Below, piece by piece: positions 62,518 to 64,000 of a stretch of DNA of 64,000 nucleotides; the stretch's first letter is position 1; each line of letters begins with the position of its first letter. Source of the stretch: Armatimonadota bacterium (GTDB lineage Bacteria > Armatimonadota > UBA5829 > DTJY01); contig JARYMF010000012.1 of NCBI GenBank assembly GCA_029907255.1, forward strand, positions 1 through 64,000, given 5' to 3'. Below the pieces are notes generated by a model. The model did no database searches. It was not told where the DNA came from and saw nothing but the letters and a program-made list of their open reading frames with translations. The position numbers and the translations under genes are program-made.

Positions 62518-63081
62518 ATGAATTGCCACAAGGTTCAAAGTCTGGTTTCGGCATATGTAGACGGCGAGCTGAGCGGTCATGAGATGCTCGCAATTAGACA
62601 GCATCTTGCCGACTGCCGAGAATGCACCGCCGAATATGAGTCTTTGCTCAGCTTGAAGAGAATGTATGGAAGGCTTCAACCAAAGTACCCTCGGGCAGAC
62701 CTCGCAACGAAAATATGCAGTGAACTTGACCGACTCTATCAGCCAACGCACGAGCGGTGGGTGGGCTTATTGAAAAGGTATTTGCATCCTTTCCCGGCGC
62801 GAGTGCGATTCGCCGCCGCAGGGCTGGCAATCCTAGCCGCATTGCTGATGATGCGCATCAGCGCCCCCATGTCGCCATATACATCATCGCCTGAATTCGT
62901 CCTTTCAGCTCAGGCGATGGCAGACTCCGATATAGGCAAGACCACCATCCCCATCCCGACCACGGCAGTTGGCAAGCGCGTTCTCCCAATCCATGAAGTA
63001 GAAGGAGACCCCCTCTCACTTTTGACTGCAACTTATACGTCTGGGGCCAGCTCTGTGAAGACCGTCAGCTTTAGTTATTGA
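62518..63081 (+). CDS. Membrane-anchored zinc-finger anti-sigma factor (zf-HC2/RsgI-RskA type)
   Basis: 187 residues. The N-terminal zf-HC2 module (NCHKVQSLVSAYVDGELSGHE, then IRQHLADCRECTAEY) supplies the HxxxCxxC zinc triad with the first cysteine or histidine. One transmembrane segment (RFAAAGLAILAALLMMRI, about 100-118) puts the last 70 residues outside the cytoplasm. It should hold the adjacent sigma factor until a stress signal removes it. GGAGG precedes ATG 62518. Its periplasmic tail is short and Ser/Thr-rich. Confidence 0.9.
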   Translation: MNCHKVQSLVSAYVDGELSGHEMLAIRQHLADCRECTAEYESLLSLKRMYGRLQPKYPRADLATKICSELDRLYQPTHERWVGLLKRYLHPFPARVRFAAAGLAILAALLMMRISAPMSPYTSSPEFVLSAQAMADSDIGKTTIPIPTTAVGKRVLPIHEVEGDPLSLLTATYTSGASSVKTVSFSY

Positions 63082-63155
63082 GAGCGGCTATCACGAAAGT
63101 GCGCTAAAACCAATCTGAAGATAGATACGTCTAATATTACGTGAGAAATCAACCT

Positions 63156-63185
63156 GCCGCCGCGCTTTCTAAATGACGCGGCGGC
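63156..63185 (+). terminator. All-GC hairpin between anti-sigma and htrA genes
   Basis: GCCGCCGCG (63156-63164) pairs with CGCGGCGGC (63177-63185) around 12 nt. No U-run follows, so it may be a partial terminator or processing site that sets HtrA level relative to sigma/anti-sigma. Confidence 0.5.
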
Positions 63186-63222
63186 GCGCATGTCAGTCAA
63201 CGTATGGAGGTGTTGAGAATAG

Positions 63223-64000
63223 ATGGACGGGTCGAAATATATCCTATCGAAGCCGGCTAGCTTATTGGTCGTGATTGCACTCAGCATCGCTCTCGGTGCA
63301 TCGCTAGCGATGAACTTTAGTGGGCAAAACACCGCCTATGCAGTTGACCAGCAGACGGCAAAGATAGCGCAACGTGCCGCACTTAAGCAAATGCAGGAAG
63401 GATTCATCTCGATTGCCGATGAGATTCTTCCCTCGGTGGTTAGCATTACAAGCATACGAACTGTTTCTACGCGACAGACGTTCCCTTGGTTCGATGACGA
63501 ATTCTTCAAAAACCTCCCATTTGAGATACCGAAGCCTGAGATTCCCGAGAAGCGGCGGATGGAAAGCTATGGTTCGGGCGTCATTGTCCGAAGCGACGGC
63601 TACATCCTAACTAACGACCACGTTGTCGGCGGCGCAGAAAAAGTTAAGGTTCACCTAAAAGATGGCAGGCAGTTCGAAGGCAAAGTCACCCGTGATCCTC
63701 AAAGCGATTTAGCAATTATTAAAATTGATGCTAAGAACCTTCCCGCAGCCAGACTCGGCGATTCCTCCAAAGTAAAGCCTGGGTCTTGGGTAATCGCAGT
63801 AGGAAGCCCATTTGGACTTGAGCAGACAATCACCATAGGCGTAGTCAGCGCGGTGGGCAGACAGGAGATAGCAGGTGACGGCCAGGAAAGTCGGTTTTAT
63901 CCGAACTTAATCCAAACCGACGCCTCTATCAACCCTGGAAACAGCGGCGGCCCATTGGTTAACGTGGACGGCGAGGTAATCGGCATAAACACGCTGATAC
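63223..64000 (+). CDS. HtrA/DegP-type serine protease (C-terminus outside window)
   Basis: 259 codons are present and open at the window edge. An N-terminal signal-anchor (ASLLVVIALSIALGASLAMN) precedes a trypsin-like domain. Histidine lies in GYILTNDHVVGGA, aspartate in DPQSDLAIIKID, and the serine motif in TDASINPGNSGGPLVN, so the triad is complete. The PDZ domain would follow and is not seen. ATG 63223 has GGAGG 12 bases upstream. With the sigma and anti-sigma genes it forms a sigmaE-like envelope stress module: the protease degrades misfolded exported proteins. Confidence 0.93.
   Translation, partial: MDGSKYILSKPASLLVVIALSIALGASLAMNFSGQNTAYAVDQQTAKIAQRAALKQMQEGFISIADEILPSVVSITSIRTVSTRQTFPWFDDEFFKNLPFEIPKPEIPEKRRMESYGSGVIVRSDGYILTNDHVVGGAEKVKVHLKDGRQFEGKVTRDPQSDLAIIKIDAKNLPAARLGDSSKVKPGSWVIAVGSPFGLEQTITIGVVSAVGRQEIAGDGQESRFYPNLIQTDASINPGNSGGPLVNVDGEVIGINTLI

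Overview
The window looks like a chromosomal segment of a free-living, didermic bacterium of moderate GC content, most likely from or near Armatimonadota. No rRNA, tRNA or marker-protein comparison could be made, so this placement is inference. It rests on three H-X9-DG (DUF1559) pseudopilins with FTLIE leaders, a PEP-CTERM surface protein, DUF6067/DUF6785-type genes, many secreted glycosidase-like proteins, and gene orders shared with Gram-positive bacteria (tmk-darA-holB; yabE-ksgA-ispE). I saw no prophage, insertion sequence, CRISPR array, rRNA or tRNA gene.

Layout. 1-6.3 kb: cell-envelope and secreted proteins, namely a GerMN/amidase (cut by the window edge), a glycosidase-like protein, an SdrD-B-type surface protein, and two exported paralogues sharing a C-terminal domain. 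6.4-12.1 kb: a GlmU-like uridylyltransferase, then a leftward set with a GT2 glycosyltransferase, an M48 lipoprotein protease, a coiled-coil membrane protein and a two-repeat M16 protease. 12.1-18.6 kb: a Rad52/ERF-like protein, then a rightward housekeeping cluster (YabE-type 3D protein, KsgA, IspE, a nucleotidyltransferase, Dxs). 18.6-26.2 kb: leftward HolB, DarA, Tmk, a SpoIIIAA/R3H ATPase, three pseudopilins and RsmE. 26.4-37.7 kb: signalling and general metabolism (response regulator, CBS-GGDEF protein, isochorismatase-like hydrolase, LigD phosphoesterase, TMTC-like TPR protein, beta-CASP-like hydrolase, membrane GAF protein, AspA, triple-BON protein). 37.8-41.9 kb: a very large C1A protease and a PEP-CTERM protein. 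42-61.7 kb: an accessory carbohydrate region with a sulfatase, a LacI regulator, two divergent GH-A-like secreted enzymes, a UroD-type methyltransferase homologue, an ABC importer, a DUF6067-like hydrolase and a DUF6785 membrane protein; tRNA nucleotidyltransferase sits inside it. 61.9-64 kb: ECF sigma factor, zinc-finger anti-sigma factor and HtrA protease (cut by the window edge).

How it works together. The 42-51 kb part reads as a regulated saccharide-degradation locus. Two back-to-back consensus promoters (48198-48270) each carry the same GGTTACACG site just downstream of the -10, and the LacI gene lies in one of the two operons. The exported hydrolases and sulfatase would release sugars, and the ABC importer may take up products. 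In the core region dxs and ispE (isoprenoid precursor synthesis) flank an unassigned nucleotidyltransferase.

The most interesting non-coding signals are the paired operators, a roughly 220-nt structured leader RNA before a pseudopilin gene, two promoters whose predicted start sites coincide with GTG codons (leaderless genes), and a dxs gene whose only well-placed start codon is ATA.
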